Shown: positions 7,448-17,243, numbered from the stretch's first letter. The stretch: DNA of 64,000 nucleotides from Corynebacterium appendicis CIP 107643 (GCF_030408415.1 NZ_CP046976.1:310001-374000), one strand, 5' to 3'. Notes: generated by a model from the sequence alone, not told the origin. Made by a program: numbers and translations.

Positions 7448-8535
7448 CATCGCGTCGGCCCGCTCCCGCCCGCTCCGTGACTCGAATCGCCACGGCAGCC
7501 GGCGGCGGGTTCGCCGCGTTCTACACCTTCTACACGACAGCATCGAGCACTCTCGACGGAACCGGCATCTCAGCCGGCACCCGCGTCGGCATCGTGATGC
7601 TGGTTGTCGTCGCCGTCCAACCGCTCCCGCTCCTGGCACGGAACTGGGTCAAGAACCGGCGCCTCGCCGTCATGCTCGCACTCGCGTCTATGGGGGTAGG
7701 AAGTGCGATCTTGCCGGTGGCGAACCAGTGGCCAGGTTCAGTCCTCCTCGGTCTCGGCTTCGGGGTCTTCGTAGTGATGAGCACCGTCTGGGTCAAAGAA
7801 CAAGCGGCACCAGGGCAGACAGGCCGCGCCCTGGGGACGTACGGCTTCGGTTCGGCAGCAGGTGGAGCATTAGGCGCTCCAATCGGCCTCTATGCGGCCG
7901 AGCAAGGAGGACAACTGGCTGTCGCCATCGTCGGATGCGCCTTCGCCTTGTGCGCCCTCATCCCCGGGACGCAAGCGAAGGCAGCGACAGAGCACCGGTC
8001 TAATCCACAAGCGGCTCAAGCACCGGCAGAGCCCACGGACCAACTAGCAGGCCAACGGGCCTCCTCCACTATTGCTGTTGTCGGTATCAGCCTGCTTGGT
8101 CACCTACTCGCAGTGAGTCTCTACGCCGCCGTTCTGTCCTCCGTGGGCAATACAAGCGGCGCTTGGCTGCCCGTCCTGGCCGCATTGATCATCCAGGTGT
8201 GCTTAGCACCAGGCCGCTTGGTCGGAGGACACGTCTCCGATCGGTACCCGCCACTGGTCATCCTGGTGCTGGCCGTCGGACTTCTCACCGTGACGACGGT
8301 GGGCTTCTCTGTCCTCACCTCTCACTTGGGCATCCTCGTTGCCGTAGCAGTCATCGGATTTGCCTCAGGCGTAGGCCAGACGGCTGCTCTGACCGCCATG
8401 ATGCGACGCGCCCGGACCTCCCGTGCAACGGAAGCGGCCAGCGCGGGATGGAATATCGCCTTCGACGGCGGGTTAGGCATTGGCGCACTTGCCGCCGGAT
8501 GGTTGACGATTCAGGGCTTGTTGCCAACCGCATAG
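7444..8535 (+). CDS. Major facilitator superfamily transporter
   Basis: 363 aa from a GTG that overlaps the stop of SMR subunit 2. About ten hydrophobic segments are visible, with a hydrophilic loop (residues ~175-205) separating two halves. A motif like 'APGRLVGGHVSDRYPP' is the loop 2-3 signature of MFS proteins, here in the second half. The protein is shorter than the usual ~400 aa, and the N-terminal half seems to lack one or two helices, so it could be truncated or a compact variant. It is probably an exporter acting with the SMR pair. No substrate can be deduced. Confidence 0.75.
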   Translation: MTSRRPAPARSVTRIATAAGGGFAAFYTFYTTASSTLDGTGISAGTRVGIVMLVVVAVQPLPLLARNWVKNRRLAVMLALASMGVGSAILPVANQWPGSVLLGLGFGVFVVMSTVWVKEQAAPGQTGRALGTYGFGSAAGGALGAPIGLYAAEQGGQLAVAIVGCAFALCALIPGTQAKAATEHRSNPQAAQAPAEPTDQLAGQRASSTIAVVGISLLGHLLAVSLYAAVLSSVGNTSGAWLPVLAALIIQVCLAPGRLVGGHVSDRYPPLVILVLAVGLLTVTTVGFSVLTSHLGILVAVAVIGFASGVGQTAALTAMMRRARTSRATEAASAGWNIAFDGGLGIGALAAGWLTIQGLLPTA

Positions 8536-8562
8536 TCTGCGCATTTCGGAACACCATAGTCA

Positions 8563-8588
8563 GACGCCCGAATAGGAAAGGAGCGTCT
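8563..8588 (+). terminator. Weak hairpin after the MFS gene
   Basis: AGACGC and GCGTCT flank a 14-15 nt loop shortly after the MFS stop codon. There is no T run. It could end the cargo operon or be chance. Confidence 0.25.
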
Positions 8589-8642
8589 TCGATAGACAGG
8601 AAGCAATATCCACCCCTCGTCAAGATCGGAACACGAATACTC

Positions 8643-9506
8643 CGTTATGTTGTGCTCTCTGACGACAAGAATGAGCATGGCCCGGTCCGCGCCTACTTCT
8701 TCACCACAGCAGACCAGAAGACTTTTACCCGCGACGGGATGGTCGAGTTCACCGACCCGCAAGGCAAGGCGTACACCGAATTCATGGACCCGGAGGAGAT
8801 CCGCGTCCTGCCGAACGGAAATTTCCTGTGGACCACGGAGGGGAGCGGCAAGCTGGGCAAAGTCGTCGCACCGCAGCTCATCGAGTCCACGCCCGACGGC
8901 AAGGAAATCCGCCGCATCGACGTGCCGGAGTACCAGGTGCCCAACGGCTTTTCCACGCGCGGCATCTACAACAACAACGGGCCGGAAGGGATGACGCTTA
9001 TCCACGGCGGCCGCACCGCCGTCACCGTCCAGGAAAACGCGCTCGCCCAGGACGGTGCGAAGAACTCGGAGAAGGATGCGTCGCTCAACCGCATCACTTT
9101 CTACGACCTGGACAGCGGCAAGCCGACCCGTGAATACGTCGTCCGCGTCGAAGCTGGCCGCGGCGCGACATCGCTGCTGGCCGACGAAAACGGCGAGCTT
9201 TACATGCTGGAGCGCGGCTTCTTCAAGGACCTTGGTGAAAACGGGGAGAATAAAGCCGAGATCTACAAGCTGGATCTCCACGGCGCCGACGACGTGTTGG
9301 GGCGCGAGAAGCTGACAGGCGGCGAAAATACTGTGAGCAAGCACCTGGTGTTCGACTTCGCCACCGAGAAGCCGCACCCGGACAATGTTGAAGGTCTGGC
9401 ATGGGGCCCGCGTGCCGACGACGGCCGCCGCACCCTGATCGTGGTCACGGACAATAACTTCAACGACACCCAGACGACGTACTTCCACACTGTCCTGGTG
9501 CCATAG
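8643..9506 (+). pseudogene. 5'-truncated copy of the phytase-like gene
   Basis: The reading frame encodes residues ~163-449 of the secreted protein at 796-2145, identical apart from two changes near the joint. It has no signal peptide and no start codon of its own: upstream of 8643 the frame runs into unrelated island DNA. No product is expected unless translation starts internally. Confidence 0.9.
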
Positions 9507-9546
9507 CTCGCTGTGCGGCTGCTCCCCGGATCAGCGCGGAGACCGC
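8643..9546 (+). repeat. Right copy of 904-bp direct repeat flanking the island
   Basis: This is a near-perfect copy of 1282-2185. The only mismatches I find are at its left edge, beside the foreign DNA. After 9546 the sequence is native intergenic DNA, which would originally have followed the phytase-like gene. Recombination between the two copies would remove 7361 bp. Confidence 0.93.
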
Positions 9547-9667
9547 ACGGTCAACGCCAGCATCGCGGCGAGAACGCAAGCGACCGCGCAAGCCTGGTAA
9601 AGCCCGGGGTAGCCTCCGTTTTTCCTCGTGACATGACCTCACCCTAAAGAGCGCTCTTCGGCGCCAC

Positions 9668-10186
9668 GTGAACTCCGTCAAACCTCCCCCCCTAGAAGGT
9701 TTTATTCACCTACGTTTGGCATTAAAAGCAAAGCATTACCAGCAGGCCCGCAACCTGGCTATGAAGTGGTGCACCGTCGATGGCGCCAAGGTGGTCTACC
9801 GTGACGACGTCGTGCCTGAAATTGGAGACGGAATGAAGAATCACCTCATGCAGGCGCTGAGCGGCCCGACCTTCGGCTTCAGCTTCATGATCGACCGATT
9901 CAACGACAAGCCGCTTGCCGGCGACCAGGTGTGCGCGAATTTCAACGGCAACGACGACCCCTATGGTTCGGGCGTGGCAATGAGCTCCCACCTGTCGTCG
10001 CTGCCGTTGAGCAGCAAGCTCGTGCCCGACAGTGCCCCGGAATCTGGCCCTAGTTCCGGTGTGGATGGCTCCGGTATCCGCTCGCCTGAAGGCATCCTCG
10101 CCAGCATCATCATCGCGGTGCTCGGTATCGTTGGGCTCGGCGTCGGGGCGGCGTGGCCGGCCCCGAGCCAGATGCTGAAGTTTTAG
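9668..10186 (+). CDS. Hypothetical protein, possibly 5'-truncated, C-terminal membrane segment
   Basis: Up to 172 aa. I do not recognise the family. The C-terminus has a Ser/Gly-rich linker, then one hydrophobic segment of ~20 residues ('SIIIAVLGIVGLGVGAAWPA') and a short tail, the layout of an exported protein anchored at its end. No signal peptide is visible at the N-terminus and no clear ribosome site precedes any start; starts at 9762 or 9831 are alternatives. It may be the remaining end of a longer surface protein. It lies between the island's right edge and the rpsH leader. Confidence 0.4.
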   Translation: MNSVKPPPLEGFIHLRLALKAKHYQQARNLAMKWCTVDGAKVVYRDDVVPEIGDGMKNHLMQALSGPTFGFSFMIDRFNDKPLAGDQVCANFNGNDDPYGSGVAMSSHLSSLPLSSKLVPDSAPESGPSSGVDGSGIRSPEGILASIIIAVLGIVGLGVGAAWPAPSQMLKF

Positions 10187-10554
10187 GGGATGAAGGGGTG
10201 CACGGGGCGTCGATAAGCAATTTGTGCTTTCTTTGCCCTGACCTGTATGGTTTACCAACGGTTCTGCGCGCGCGAGCAGCGTGCGCCAGTTCCGCATTGA
10301 ACGTATACATCCAACTTTGTTGCAGGCCCCCCGCCGAAATGCGGACCGTATGAAGGGTGGCGGCGAGCACCTTCCGTTATTGAGCGGCAAGGAGCGCCCA
10401 CACTGTTTGAGTCGGAAAACGCGCCGGTCAGGCGTTTTTCTGGCTCGTAGTAGCCCCCGACAGAACACACGGAAAACGTGAGTCTGACGCGCCTCAGCGG
10501 CGCTGAGACCAGGTGGGTCACGGGAACCGCAACGAGAAAGGTAAACGGTCAACC
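10187..10554 (+). promoter_or_regulatory. Long leader of the rpsH ribosomal operon
   Basis: No gene is seen in these 368 bases. TATGGT (10246-10251) with TTGTGC 18 bp upstream is a possible promoter, giving a leader of about 300 nt. Within it, GAAAACGC/GCGTTTTTC (10415-10440) forms a hairpin ending in a T run, which would act as an attenuator or terminator. Long structured leaders are common for ribosomal protein operons under feedback control, but the ligand protein here is unknown. Confidence 0.4.
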
Positions 10555-10953
10555 ATGACCATGACAGATCCCATTGCGGACATGCTGTCTCGCGTGCGCA
10601 ACGCAAACAATGCGCACCACGAGACCGTGTCCATGCCCTCCTCGAAGTTGAAGGTCAACATCGCGGAGATCCTCAAGCAGGAGGGCTACATCGCTGACTA
10701 CAAGGTCGAGGAAGAAAAGGTCGGCAAGACCCTCACCCTCGAGCTCAAGTACGGCCCGTCCCGCCAGACCTCCATCGCAGGTCTGCGCCGCGTGTCCAAG
10801 CCTGGTCTGCGTGTCTACGCGAAGTCCAACGACCTGCCGCAGGTTCTCGGCGGCCTGGGTGTGGCCATCATCTCCACGTCCCACGGCCTGCTCACGGACC
10901 GCCAGGCCCAAGAGAAGGGTGTAGGTGGGGAAGTCCTCGCCTACGTCTGGTAA
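10555..10953 (+). CDS. rpsH: 30S ribosomal protein S8
   Basis: 132 aa. S8 binds helix 21 of 16S rRNA and is a primary assembly protein; in many bacteria it also represses its own operon. The start '[16 protein letters not shown]' and the end 'GGEVLAYVW' are typical. The ATG at 10555 has GAGAAAGG upstream; an earlier in-frame codon (10513) would add an unrelated 14-residue extension. It is the first gene of the rpsH-rplF-rplR-rpsE-rpmD-rplO cluster, here separate from the L24-L5-S14 genes. Confidence 0.97.
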   Translation: MTMTDPIADMLSRVRNANNAHHETVSMPSSKLKVNIAEILKQEGYIADYKVEEEKVGKTLTLELKYGPSRQTSIAGLRRVSKPGLRVYAKSNDLPQVLGGLGVAIISTSHGLLTDRQAQEKGVGGEVLAYVW

Positions 10954-10970
10954 AGGGAGGTTGAACAGAT

Positions 10971-11507
10971 ATGTCTCGTGTAGGTAACGCACCTATCGCA
11001 ATCCCGAACGGCGTCGAAACCAAGATCGACGGCCAGCACGTCGAGGTCAAGGGACCGAAGGGCACCCTGACCGTCGATGTCCCGGAACCGATCACCGCTG
11101 CCGTCGAAGAGAGCCAGATCGTGGTTTCTCGCCCGAACGACCACCGCGACAACCGTTCGCTCCACGGCCTGTCCCGCTCGCTGATCAACAACTGCGTTGT
11201 CGGCGTCACCGAGGGCTACAAGATCAACATGGAGATCTTCGGTGTCGGCTACCGTGTCCAGCTCAAGGGCAAGAACCTGGAGTTCTCCCTCGGCTACTCG
11301 CACCCGATCCTCATTGAGGCTCCGGAGGGCATCACGTTCGCTGTCGACGGCAACACGAAGTTCTCCATCGAAGGCATTGACAAGCAGCAGGTTGGCCAGA
11401 TCGCCGCGAACATCCGCCGCCTCCGCAAGGATGACCCGTACAAAGGTAAGGGCATCCGCTACGAGGGCGAGCAGGTTCGCCGCAAGGTCGGAAAGACGGG
11501 TAAGTAA
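10971..11507 (+). CDS. rplF: 50S ribosomal protein L6
   Basis: 178 aa, the usual length. L6 sits near the factor-binding site of the 50S subunit and contacts 23S rRNA helix 97. The N-terminus '[16 protein letters not shown]' and the C-terminal '[16 protein letters not shown]' signature are standard. A GGGAGG ribosome site precedes the start, 17 bp after rpsH. Confidence 0.98.
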   Translation: MSRVGNAPIAIPNGVETKIDGQHVEVKGPKGTLTVDVPEPITAAVEESQIVVSRPNDHRDNRSLHGLSRSLINNCVVGVTEGYKINMEIFGVGYRVQLKGKNLEFSLGYSHPILIEAPEGITFAVDGNTKFSIEGIDKQQVGQIAANIRRLRKDDPYKGKGIRYEGEQVRRKVGKTGK

Positions 11508-11510
11508 TCC

Positions 11511-11918
11511 ATGAGCACTGAAGAAAAGACTACTCAGAAGCGCACCCCGGTCGGCCGGGATATTGCTACCCGCCGCCGCGAGGCCCGCGTCCGCCGCCAT
11601 AACCGCATCCGCAAGACCCTGCGCGGCACCCCGGAGACCCCGCGTCTCGTCGTGCACCGCAGCTCCCGCCACATGCATGTCCAGGTCATCGACGACCTGG
11701 CCGGTCACACCCTCGTGTCCGCTTCCTCCATGGAAGACGCAGTGCGCACTCTCGAGGGTGACAAGAAGGCTAAGGCAGCCAAGGTCGGCGAGCTCGTCGC
11801 TGAGCGCGCCAAGGAAGCCGGCATCGAGACGGTCGTCTTCGACCGTGGCGGCTACAAGTACCACGGCCGCGTCGCCGCGCTTGCCGACGCCGCCCGCGAA
11901 GGTGGTCTGAAGTTCTAA
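11511..11918 (+). CDS. rplR: 50S ribosomal protein L18
   Basis: 135 aa. L18 binds 5S rRNA. The N-terminal part is basic, as usual for actinobacterial L18, and the motifs '[18 protein letters not shown]' and '[18 protein letters not shown]' are characteristic. It starts 3 bp after rplF. Its stop touches an upstream in-frame ATG of the rpsE frame (TAATG), but rpsE more likely starts at 11957. Confidence 0.97.
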   Translation: MSTEEKTTQKRTPVGRDIATRRREARVRRHNRIRKTLRGTPETPRLVVHRSSRHMHVQVIDDLAGHTLVSASSMEDAVRTLEGDKKAKAAKVGELVAERAKEAGIETVVFDRGGYKYHGRVAALADAAREGGLKF

Positions 11919-11956
11919 TGACCACTGCAGACGAAACTCAACGGAAGGATCGCGAC

Positions 11957-12637
11957 ATGGCCGAGCGTGAACGGCGTGACGGCGGAGCATCCGCCGACGA
12001 CCAGAAGAACCAGAACAACAACGACCGCAACGACCGCGGCAGCCGCAACGACCGCGGCGGCCGTAACGAGCGTGGTGGCCGTGGCCGCCGCGACGACCGT
12101 CGCGGTGGCGCACAGGACGAGCGCGACAAGTACATCGAGCGCGTTGTCACCATCAACCGTGTTGCCAAGACCGTCAAGGGTGGCCGCAACATGTCCTTTA
12201 CCGCCCTCGTGGTGGTTGGCGACGGCCAGGGCATGGTCGGCGTCGGCTACGGCAAGGCGAAGGAAGTTCCCGCTGCTATCCAGAAGGGTGCCGAGGAGGC
12301 TCGTAAGAACTTCTTCCGCGTCCCGATGATCGGCGGCACCATCCCCCACCCGGTCCAGGGCGAGGACGCTGCTGGCGTGGTCATGCTGCGCCCGGCTGCT
12401 CCCGGTACCGGTGTCATCGCCGGCGGCGCTGCCCGACCGGTGCTCGAGTGCGCCGGCATCCAGGACATCCTGGCTAAGTCGCTGGGTTCCGACAACGCCC
12501 TCAACGTGGTTAAGGCCACGGTTGCCGGCTTGAAGGAACTTGTGCGCCCCGAGGAAGTTGCCGCGCGCCGCGGCAAGTCCATCGAGGAAGTCGCCCCCGC
12601 ACGCATGCTGCGTCAGCGCGCAGGACAGGAGGCTTAA
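11957..12637 (+). CDS. rpsE: 30S ribosomal protein S5
   Basis: 226 aa. S5 forms part of the mRNA entry channel and influences decoding accuracy. The N-terminal 50 residues are rich in Arg, Asn and Asp (repeats of the type NDRG), a feature of corynebacterial S5. The S5 core follows ('[16 protein letters not shown]', '[16 protein letters not shown]'). I chose ATG 11957 because GGAAGGA lies 8 nt upstream and '[10 protein letters not shown]' matches relatives; ATG 11918 overlaps the rplR stop and would add 13 residues. A foreign fragment of a second rpsE is at 2184-2453. Confidence 0.96.
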   Translation: MAERERRDGGASADDQKNQNNNDRNDRGSRNDRGGRNERGGRGRRDDRRGGAQDERDKYIERVVTINRVAKTVKGGRNMSFTALVVVGDGQGMVGVGYGKAKEVPAAIQKGAEEARKNFFRVPMIGGTIPHPVQGEDAAGVVMLRPAAPGTGVIAGGAARPVLECAGIQDILAKSLGSDNALNVVKATVAGLKELVRPEEVAARRGKSIEEVAPARMLRQRAGQEA

Positions 12638-12642
12638 GCACA

Positions 12643-12828
12643 ATGGCACTGAAAATCACACTTCACCACGGTCTGGTCGGCGAGAAGCCGGTCACCCGTA
12701 AGAATCTCGAGGCACTGGGCCTGCGCAAGATCGGCCAGTCTGTTGTCAAAAAGGACAACAACGCGACGCGCGGCCACATCCTCAAGGTGGCCCACCTGGT
12801 CACCGTTGAAGAAGTAGCAGGGGAGTAG
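12643..12828 (+). CDS. rpmD: 50S ribosomal protein L30
   Basis: 61 aa, the native copy, in the standard operon place between rpsE and rplO. The small ferredoxin-like fold motif '[12 protein letters not shown]' is present. It differs at about seven residues from the second copy at 2459-2644. Confidence 0.98.
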   Translation: MALKITLHHGLVGEKPVTRKNLEALGLRKIGQSVVKKDNNATRGHILKVAHLVTVEEVAGE

Positions 12829-12836
12829 GTACTGAC

Positions 12837-13322
12837 ATGGCTGACATCATCAAGCTCCATGATCTGCGCCCGGCTGAGGGTGCAAACAAGGCCAAGACCC
12901 GCGTCGGCCGCGGTGAGGCTTCCAAGGGTAAGACGGCTGGCCGCGGTACGAAGGGTACTAAGGCACGCAAGCAGGTCTCTGCCGCCTTCGAGGGTGGCCA
13001 GATGCCGCTGCACATGCGTCTGCCGAAGCTAAAGGGCTTCAAGAACAACAACAAGATCGTCTACCAGGTGGTCAATGTTGCCGACCTGGCTGAGGCGTTC
13101 CCGAACGGCGGCACCATCACCACCGCTGATATCGCTGGAGCTGGCCTGGTCCGTAAGAACCAGCCGGTGAAGGTGCTGGGCGATGGCGAGATCTCCGTCA
13201 AGCTCGACATCACCGCAGAGAAGTTCTCCAAGTCCGCCGCCGAGAAAATCGCGGCCGCTGGTGGCTCCGTCACCGAGGCTGCTCCGAAGGCTGGCAAGGC
13301 TGAGGAGACCACGGAGGACTAA
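12837..13322 (+). CDS. rplO: 50S ribosomal protein L15
   Basis: 161 aa. L15 is a late assembly protein of the 50S subunit. The Gly/Lys/Arg-rich N-terminal part ('[17 protein letters not shown]') and the '[17 protein letters not shown]' signature are intact, unlike in the broken copy at 2652-3097. There is a C-terminal tail of ~15 residues ([11 protein letters not shown]) not seen in the foreign copy. A strong terminator follows. Confidence 0.97.
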   Translation: MADIIKLHDLRPAEGANKAKTRVGRGEASKGKTAGRGTKGTKARKQVSAAFEGGQMPLHMRLPKLKGFKNNNKIVYQVVNVADLAEAFPNGGTITTADIAGAGLVRKNQPVKVLGDGEISVKLDITAEKFSKSAAEKIAAAGGSVTEAAPKAGKAEETTED

Positions 13323-13343
13323 TTTAGTCCCCTTCGAAAACCC

Positions 13344-13392
13344 GCTCCCCGCTTCCGGGTAGTGCCACGGCACTCCTCGGACGGGGAGCTTT
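13344..13392 (+). terminator. Terminator between rplO and secY
   Basis: GCTCCCCG (13344-13351) pairs with CGGGGAGC (13382-13389), followed by TTTC. A second small hairpin (AGTGCC/GGCACT) lies in the loop. It separates the ribosomal operon from secY. Confidence 0.8.
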
Positions 13393-13637
13393 CTCGTGTC
13401 GTGGGTCCCCTGGCAGCACCGATATCTGGAAGCTTGCCGGGGAATCGTAGTTTCACGGGCCCACCTGGTAGGGTGGACGAGTCAAAATATGTCTGGCTTC
13501 TATCTGTCTCCGCCCAGGTGGGGCTCCGGATAGCTCGGCCGGGCACCAACGTACGTTATCTACTGTCCGCTACCTACCGCGCAGGCGAAAAGGCCGAATC
13601 AGGCACGGCTGCAAGGCGGGAGGAGCCAGGAGGCCAC

Positions 13638-14969
13638 GTGTCAGCCATTGTTCAGGCGTTCAAGGATGCCGATCTACGCAAGAAGATTCTGGTCACTATT
13701 GCGCTGATCATTCTCTACCGCATCGGTGCACAGATCCCGACCCCGGGAGTCGACTACGGCATCATTGCCGAGCGCCTCAACGCGCTCACCCAGGGCGACG
13801 AAGCCAACATCTTCTCGGTGATCAGCCTCTTCTCGGGCGGAGCCTTGCTACAGCTGTCGATCTTCGCCATCGGCATCATGCCGTACATTACGGCGTCGAT
13901 CATCGTGCAGTTGCTCACCGTCGTCATTCCGCGCTTCGAGGAGCTGAAGAAGGAGGGGCAGTCCGGCCAGGCGAAGATGACGCAGTACACGCGTTATCTC
14001 ACCGTGGCTCTGGCGTTGCTGCAGTCCTCCGGCATCGTGGCCCTGGCGGACCGCGAGCAGCTGCTGGGACAGGGCGTGCCTGTCTTGGTCGAGGACCGCA
14101 ACCTGTGGACGCTGGCGATGATGGTCATCGTCATGACCTCCGGCGCTGTGCTGATCATGTGGCTCGGTGAGATCATCACCGAAAAGGGTGTCGGCAACGG
14201 CATGTCGTTGCTGATCTTCGCCGGTATCGCGACGCGCCTGCCCACCGACGGTGCGAATATTCTGCGCCAGTCGGGCCCGGTCGTCTTCGCCGTCGTGATC
14301 GTCGCAGTGATCCTGCTCGTCGTGGGAATCGTCTTCATCGAGCAGGGCCAGCGCCGCATCCCGGTGCAGTACGCGAAGCGCATGGTGGGCCGCCGCCAGT
14401 ACGGCGGCACCTCCACCTACCTTCCGCTGAAGGTCAACCAGGCCGGCGTTATCCCGGTGATCTTCGCGTCCTCCCTGATGTACGTCCCGGTCCTGATCAC
14501 CCAGATCATCAACTCCAACAAGCCGACCCCGCCGGACAACTGGTGGATGTCCACCGTCATGGCGTGGCTGCAGAACCCGGCTTCGTGGCAGTACATCTTG
14601 ATCTACTTCACGCTGATCATTTTCTTTGCGTACTTCTACGTGTCGATCCAGTACGACCCGTATGAGCAGGCCGAGAACATGAAGAAGTACGGCGGCTTCA
14701 TCCCGGGCATCCGTCCGGGCCGCCCGACGGCCGAGTACCTGGCGTTCGTGATGAACCGTCTGCTGTTCGTCGGCGCGATCTACCTCGGCCTGATTGCGAT
14801 CCTCCCCAATATCGCCATGGACCTGGGTATCTCCGGCAGTGGGGGTGGCGGCACTATGTCGGCGTTTGGTGGCACGGCTATTCTGATTATGGTCTCCGTG
14901 GCCCTGACCACGGTGAAGCAAATTGAATCCCAGCTACTGCAATCCAACTACGAAGGACTGTTGAAATAA
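13638..14969 (+). CDS. secY: Preprotein translocase subunit SecY
   Basis: 443 aa, ten predicted membrane helices. SecY is the channel of the Sec system for export and membrane insertion. The start '[16 protein letters not shown]', the plug region '[16 protein letters not shown]' and the C5 loop '[18 protein letters not shown]' are typical. The frame is open far upstream, but the GTG at 13638 has an AGGAGG-like site and gives the expected length. The stop overlaps the adk start (TAATG), so the two are coupled. Confidence 0.96.
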   Translation: MSAIVQAFKDADLRKKILVTIALIILYRIGAQIPTPGVDYGIIAERLNALTQGDEANIFSVISLFSGGALLQLSIFAIGIMPYITASIIVQLLTVVIPRFEELKKEGQSGQAKMTQYTRYLTVALALLQSSGIVALADREQLLGQGVPVLVEDRNLWTLAMMVIVMTSGAVLIMWLGEIITEKGVGNGMSLLIFAGIATRLPTDGANILRQSGPVVFAVVIVAVILLVVGIVFIEQGQRRIPVQYAKRMVGRRQYGGTSTYLPLKVNQAGVIPVIFASSLMYVPVLITQIINSNKPTPPDNWWMSTVMAWLQNPASWQYILIYFTLIIFFAYFYVSIQYDPYEQAENMKKYGGFIPGIRPGRPTAEYLAFVMNRLLFVGAIYLGLIAILPNIAMDLGISGSGGGGTMSAFGGTAILIMVSVALTTVKQIESQLLQSNYEGLLK

Positions 14970-15514
14970 TGCGTCTCGTTCTCCTCGGCCCTCCCGGTGC
15001 CGGCAAAGGCACCCAGGCAGCGATTCTCTCGGAGAAGCTGAACATTCCGCACATCTCCACTGGCGATCTGTTCCGCGCGAATATCGGCGAAGGCACGCCG
15101 CTGGGCAAGGAGGCGAAGGAGTACATCGACGCCGGCAAGCTCGTCCCGACCGACGTCACCGCTCGCATGGTGGAGGAGCGTCTGAACGAGGAGGACGCGG
15201 CTAACGGCTGGCTTCTCGACGGCTTCCCCCGCACCGTTGAACAGGCCGAGATCCTCGAAGAGCTGCTGGGCCGCAACGGCCAGAAGCTCGACGGCGTGCT
15301 GAACTTCCAGATCAACGAAGACGTTGTTGTCGAGCGCATGCTGGCCCGCGGACGCGCCGACGACAACGAGGACACGATCCGCACCCGCTTGCAGGTCTAC
15401 CGCGACGAAACCGCTCCGTTGATCGACCACTACGGCGACGCGATCATCAACATCGACGCCGAAGGCGACGTGGACGAGGTCAACGCCCGCGCCATGGAGC
15501 AGCTGGAACGCTAA
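14969..15514 (+). CDS. adk: Adenylate kinase
   Basis: 181 aa, the short form without the zinc/LID insertion, as is usual in actinobacteria. It converts AMP and ATP to two ADP. The P-loop '[11 protein letters not shown]' is at the N-terminus; '[11 protein letters not shown]' binds AMP and '[15 protein letters not shown]' is the LID region. It overlaps secY by one base and is followed by map, the classic secY-adk-map order. Confidence 0.97.
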   Translation: MRLVLLGPPGAGKGTQAAILSEKLNIPHISTGDLFRANIGEGTPLGKEAKEYIDAGKLVPTDVTARMVEERLNEEDAANGWLLDGFPRTVEQAEILEELLGRNGQKLDGVLNFQINEDVVVERMLARGRADDNEDTIRTRLQVYRDETAPLIDHYGDAIINIDAEGDVDEVNARAMEQLER

Positions 15515-15573
15515 GCTCCGCAACATCGGCGACACCCGCGACTCTTGCAACAACTAGGGGACTAGAAGGCGAT

Positions 15574-16371
15574 ATGCTGTTCGGCCGCACAAAGACCATC
15601 CCGGCTAAGACCCCGGGGGAGCTCGACGCAATGGAAGCGGCTGGACGCATCGTTGGCGCCGCGTTGCAGGAAGTCCGCAAAGTTGCGCGTCCCGGTGCCA
15701 CCACCGCGGATTTGGACGCTGTCGCCGAACAGGTGATCCGCGACTACGGCGCCGTCCCGACGTTCAAGGGCTACCAGGGATTCCCGGCCTCGATCTGCGC
15801 CTCGGTCAACGAGGTCGTGGTTCACGGCATTCCTAGCGCCAACACCGTTCTCAAAGAGGGGGACTTGGTCTCCATCGACTGCGGTGCGACCCTGGACGGC
15901 TGGGTCGGCGATTCGGCGTGGAGCTTCGGGGTAGGGGAGCTGGCGGACGACGTCGATAAGCTCAACCGCGCGACCGAGCAGGTCTTGCTCACCGGTCTCC
16001 AAGCAATGGTTCCCGGCAACCGGCTCACCGACGTCTCGCACGCGCTAGAACTCGCCACCCGCGACGCCGAGGCTGAATTCGGCATCGAGCTCGGCATCCT
16101 CGCCGGTTACGGCGGCCACGGTATCGGCCGCGAGATGCACGAGGACCCGTACCTGCACAATGAGGGGCGCCCCGGCCGCGGTCCGCGCATCGCTGAAGGT
16201 TCTGTGCTCGCGATCGAGCCGATGCTCATCCTCGGCGGCGAGACCGAATCCGACGTGCTCGACGATGAATGGACTGTGGTCACCGCAGATAAATCGTCTG
16301 CCGCGCACTGGGAGCACACCGTCGCCGCGACAGCTGACGGCCCGCGCATTCTCACCCCTCGGGAGGGGTGA
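15574..16371 (+). CDS. map: Type I methionine aminopeptidase
   Basis: 265 aa. It removes the initiator methionine from new proteins. The five metal ligands are recognisable in 'SIDCGA', 'GDSAWSF', '[13 protein letters not shown]', 'AIEPML' and 'HWEHTVA'. The gene has a GAAGG ribosome site and lies 59 bp after adk. Its end overlaps an upstream extension of the next reading frame. Confidence 0.96.
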   Translation: MLFGRTKTIPAKTPGELDAMEAAGRIVGAALQEVRKVARPGATTADLDAVAEQVIRDYGAVPTFKGYQGFPASICASVNEVVVHGIPSANTVLKEGDLVSIDCGATLDGWVGDSAWSFGVGELADDVDKLNRATEQVLLTGLQAMVPGNRLTDVSHALELATRDAEAEFGIELGILAGYGGHGIGREMHEDPYLHNEGRPGRGPRIAEGSVLAIEPMLILGGETESDVLDDEWTVVTADKSSAAHWEHTVAATADGPRILTPREG

Positions 16372-16420
16372 AGCCGGGCATCCGCGGCAGCTTCACTCAC
16401 GGTTTTCGGGTGGTAGAGGT

Positions 16421-16426
16421 TATACT
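16421..16426 (+). promoter_or_regulatory. -10 box of a leaderless promoter (L,D-transpeptidase)
   Basis: TATACT ends 7 nt before the ATG at 16434, so the transcript should begin at or next to the start codon. No ribosome-binding site is present, in agreement. Confidence 0.6.
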
Positions 16427-16433
16427 CTGCACC

Positions 16434-17243
16434 ATGTCTCACTCCCCGCGCCACGCGCTTGAATCGACAACCACCCGTTTTGTCCGCCGGGCGGGCTCCC
16501 TGCTCGCGGGTGCGGGCATTGTCGCCTCGCTCATCGTCGCCCCGGCCACGGCCGAGGCTGCACCAGCTGTCCCGTCCCTGACGTCCGCGTCGAGCAACTC
16601 GCCGTTCCTGCAGCAGGCGGAGAAGTCCCTGCAGGCTGCCTCGATGACGGTCACCACGAACGCGCGCAACGCCGTGTGGGACGCGCGCAACGCTCTGCGC
16701 GCCAACGCCACCGCGATCGCCCGCGGCAACAAGGCGCAGGAAAAGCGGCTTCATGACGGCATTGACGGCCTCGTTGAAGCCATCGCCCCGGGCCTGATCG
16801 CTGAGCGCACCCCGAAGCCGAAGCCCAAGCCGGCCCCCAAGCCCGCGCCGAAGCCGGCCCCGAAGCCGAAGCCCGCTCCGAAGCCGCAGCAGCCGAAGGG
16901 TTGCGCACCGTCTGCGCGCGCATGCGTGGACCTGAAGAACCAGCGCACCTGGCTGCAGCAGAACGGCAAGATCACCTACGGCCCGGTCCGTATGGCGTCC
17001 GGCAAGCCGGGGCAGGAGACCCCGGAGGGCTTCCATTACGTCAACCGCAAGGTCAAGGACGAGATTTCCTACGAATTCAATAACGCCCCGATGCCGTACG
17101 CGACCTACTTCACGTACAACGGCATCGCCTTCCACCAGGGCGACCCGTCCATCAAGTCCGCCGGCTGCATCCGCATGTACCGCGGTGATGCCCAGACGTA
17201 CTTCAACACCCTGAAGATCGGCGACCAAGTCCACGTTTTCTAA
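16434..17243 (+). CDS. Secreted L,D-transpeptidase (YkuD domain)
   Basis: 269 aa. A twin-Arg-containing signal peptide (residues ~15-43, cleaved near AEA-AP) leads to a helical region, then a Lys/Pro/Ala repeat spacer (residues ~125-150) that probably spans the wall. The YkuD catalytic domain follows from ~160. The catalytic motif H-x-G-(n)-S-A-G-C-I-R-M is present with Cys245. Such enzymes make 3-3 cross-links in peptidoglycan. The start was chosen for the signal peptide and the -10 box just upstream; the frame is open further upstream from 16368. Confidence 0.9.
   Translation: MSHSPRHALESTTTRFVRRAGSLLAGAGIVASLIVAPATAEAAPAVPSLTSASSNSPFLQQAEKSLQAASMTVTTNARNAVWDARNALRANATAIARGNKAQEKRLHDGIDGLVEAIAPGLIAERTPKPKPKPAPKPAPKPAPKPKPAPKPQQPKGCAPSARACVDLKNQRTWLQQNGKITYGPVRMASGKPGQETPEGFHYVNRKVKDEISYEFNNAPMPYATYFTYNGIAFHQGDPSIKSAGCIRMYRGDAQTYFNTLKIGDQVHVF

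Noticed and set aside
8163..9506. 447-aa frame joining MFS-antiframe sequence to the phytase domain
   Set aside because: The first 160 codons are out of frame with the MFS gene and unconserved. The rest is the truncated repeat copy. No fusion protein is likely.
16805..16890. DNA tandem repeat as mobile or regulatory element
   Set aside because: It encodes the Lys/Pro/Ala spacer of the L,D-transpeptidase in frame, which explains the repetition.
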